This document shows positions 22,798 through 23,806 of a DNA stretch of 23,806 nt, piece by piece (positions within the stretch are counted from its first letter, which is position 1; each line of letters opens with the position of its first letter). The notes below the pieces were generated by a model. It searched no databases, was not told the DNA's origin, and saw nothing but the letters and a program-made list of their open reading frames with translations. A program made the position numbers and the translations under genes. This DNA is from a virus. Location of the stretch: the IMG/VR virus record IMGVR_UViG_3300025128_000336, positions 1-23,806 of that record; one strand, given 5' to 3'.

Positions 22798-23373
22798 ATG
22801 TCAATAGAGACGCGAGAACAATGGCTAGTCGAGTTGGCCAAACAACTAGAGCCGCTTTTTATTGAGCAAGGCGCGACGCTTCCAAAATACCGGATATCAT
22901 GCGGCTTTCCAAGCAAGGGCGGCCTGTCCGCGAAAAATCGCAGAATAGGCGAGTGCTGGAGCCCGAATGCTAGTGCCGACAATACAACTGAAATTATAAT
23001 GAGCATCACCAAAGATGAACCAATGAAAGTTGCCGGTGTTGTAGCGCACGAGATGGTTCATGCCGCCGTTGGAACCGAGGCCGGTCATGGGCCAAAATTT
23101 AGACGGTTAGCAGTTGCTATCGGCCTCGAGGGCAAAATGACCGCAACCACCGAAAGCGACGCGTTTAAACGTCGCGTGCAGCCTATTCTAGATACGATTG
23201 GCGCTTATCCGCACGCAAAACTTGATGCGAACATGCGGAAGAAACAAACCACACGCATGGTTAAATGCGTGTGCGACGAAAGCGGCTACACCATCCGAAC
23301 CGCGCGCAAGTGGATTAATCTGCACGGTGCGCCAATCAGCCCGACGACTGGCTTGACCATGAGGGTTTGTTAA
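22798..23373 (+). CDS. SprT-like zinc metallopeptidase
   Basis: From the ATG at 22798 (AAGGAC upstream) the protein has 191 residues, starting MSIETREQWLVELAKQLEPL. The peptidase motif VVAHEMVHAAVG at about 81-92 gives the HExxH zinc ligands, and the third His is in GHGPKF near residue 97, as in SprT-like domains of phages and of DNA-protein crosslink repair proteases. The C-terminus (RMVKCVCDESGYTIRTARKW, then GAPISPTTGLTMRVC) is the SprT zinc-ribbon position but keeps only CxC and a lone last Cys, with Ser in place of an expected Cys, so it may not bind zinc normally. Another in-frame TTG at 22756 is less likely. A role in early DNA metabolism is inferred. Confidence 0.85.
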   Translation: MSIETREQWLVELAKQLEPLFIEQGATLPKYRISCGFPSKGGLSAKNRRIGECWSPNASADNTTEIIMSITKDEPMKVAGVVAHEMVHAAVGTEAGHGPKFRRLAVAIGLEGKMTATTESDAFKRRVQPILDTIGAYPHAKLDANMRKKQTTRMVKCVCDESGYTIRTARKWINLHGAPISPTTGLTMRVC

Positions 23374-23375
23374 AA

Positions 23376-23678
23376 ATGAACGAATATAAAATAGTATCTA
23401 TCCAACCGTGCGCTATCAAAAAATTTATGCGTAGCTGGCCGTGTTCAGGGTTGCACAATATCCACCACATTACGGCGTGCTTTCATGGCTCCGATTTAGT
23501 CGATTTGGACGCATTTAACGATGAGGCAGAAACGCAGTTAACTAATGGCGACGATTACGAAGGCACTGGCGCGATGCCAGCACTACTTGATGATGCTGTT
23601 GCGCATTGCGTCAAAATCAAAGTTTTACCGGGTATGCTCGAAGGCGGGTACCGCTTTACAGAAAAGGAAACCGTTTAA
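23376..23678 (+). CDS. Hypothetical early protein, 100 residues
   Basis: The ATG at 23376, 2 nt after the peptidase stop and 10 nt after GAGGG, gives MNEYKIVSIQPCAIKKFMRSWPCSGL. The protein contains several Cys and His residues (PCSGLHNIHHITACFHG) that could bind a metal, and an acidic middle (DLDAFNDEAETQLTNGDDYEG). No family is recognised. It ends at a CGTTTAAACG palindrome, whose TAA is the stop codon. Confidence 0.68.
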   Translation: MNEYKIVSIQPCAIKKFMRSWPCSGLHNIHHITACFHGSDLVDLDAFNDEAETQLTNGDDYEGTGAMPALLDDAVAHCVKIKVLPGMLEGGYRFTEKETV

Positions 23679-23684
23679 ACGCCC

Positions 23685-23710
23685 CGGCGCGCTGTTGCAG
23701 CAGCGCGTCG
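23685..23710 (+). other. GC-rich stem-loop between early genes
   Basis: CGGCGCGCTG (23685-23694) pairs with CAGCGCGTCG (23701-23710), a 10-bp stem with one G-T pair and the loop TTGCAG. No T-run follows, so it is not a standard terminator; it may affect mRNA stability or separate translation of the next gene. Confidence 0.6.
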
Positions 23711-23744
23711 GAGCTAATCATTAACGATACTGGAGGTATCAAAA

Positions 23745-23806
23745 ATGACTAATTACTATTTAAACCGTAAATCACAGAATCGCAAAACCGGAAAAATCCC
23801 GGTTTC
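23745..23806 (+). CDS. N-terminal fragment of a further early gene (runs off right edge)
   Basis: After GGAGG (9 nt before ATG) the frame reads MTNYYLNRKSQNRKTGKIPV and stays open to the edge, 20 residues. The KTGKIPVS start resembles phage early proteins that continue into a Cys-rich domain, but only 20 residues are seen and the identity is a guess. Confidence 0.55.
   Translation, partial: MTNYYLNRKSQNRKTGKIPV

Noticed and set aside
1-23806. tRNA genes, CRISPR arrays or insertion sequences
   Set aside because: No cloverleaf, regularly spaced repeats or transposase-like ORF was seen on either strand.

Overview
This window is a stretch of a tailed-phage (podovirus-type) genome, or a prophage of that type. 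From about 22,100 leftwards, the minus strand carries a tightly packed late operon in T7-like virion order: an HTH protein, small and large terminase, a gp13-like protein, short linker genes, portal, a Bbp19-like protein, scaffold, major capsid, a probable decoration protein, tail tubular proteins A and B, a gp14-like core protein, three large internal virion/ejection proteins, a collagen-like tail fibre with a T7 gp17-type N-terminus, a fibre-assembly-like protein, a LamG-domain protein, and the start of a further fibre gene that runs off the left edge. Successive genes overlap by TAATG, ATGA or GTGA, or reuse the stop codon as part of the next Shine-Dalgarno, so they are probably translationally coupled. 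No integrase, RNA polymerase or replication gene is visible here.

The right end (22,233 onwards, plus strand) holds small early/accessory genes: two short unknown proteins, a SprT-like zinc metallopeptidase, another short unknown protein and the start of a further gene. The two arms diverge from a noncoding region (21,794-22,232). That region holds a sigma70-like promoter facing left, a promoter facing right with a perfect 6-bp dyad between or overlapping its hexamers, and a very GC-rich block of short dyads just upstream of the terminase genes that could be a cos/pac site.

The most notable feature is in the major capsid gene. Read naively it looks like two ORFs. It is in fact one 293-residue HK97-type capsid protein interrupted by a 261-nt ORF-less group I intron (14,695-14,955, minus strand). 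P, Q, R and S core elements, P3, P4, P7, P8, the extra P7.1/P7.2 stems typical of subgroup IA, P9-type hairpins, a P1 with the U-G wobble and a 5-bp P10 can all be drawn by eye. Joining the predicted splice sites restores the frame across the conserved VKALVQGELDTFLGF segment. A frame stop lies 8 nt inside the intron, so without splicing only a truncated capsid protein could be made.

Two Rho-independent terminator-like hairpins lie within the late operon and directly abut the translation signals of the next gene: one between head and tail genes, one at the small-terminase start. They look like attenuators that set gene dosage. The host cannot be fixed from the sequence. Base composition close to balanced, a small Lys-rich protein of a kind seen in marine phages, and the HTH protein type suggest an aquatic, possibly alphaproteobacterial host, but this is inference.
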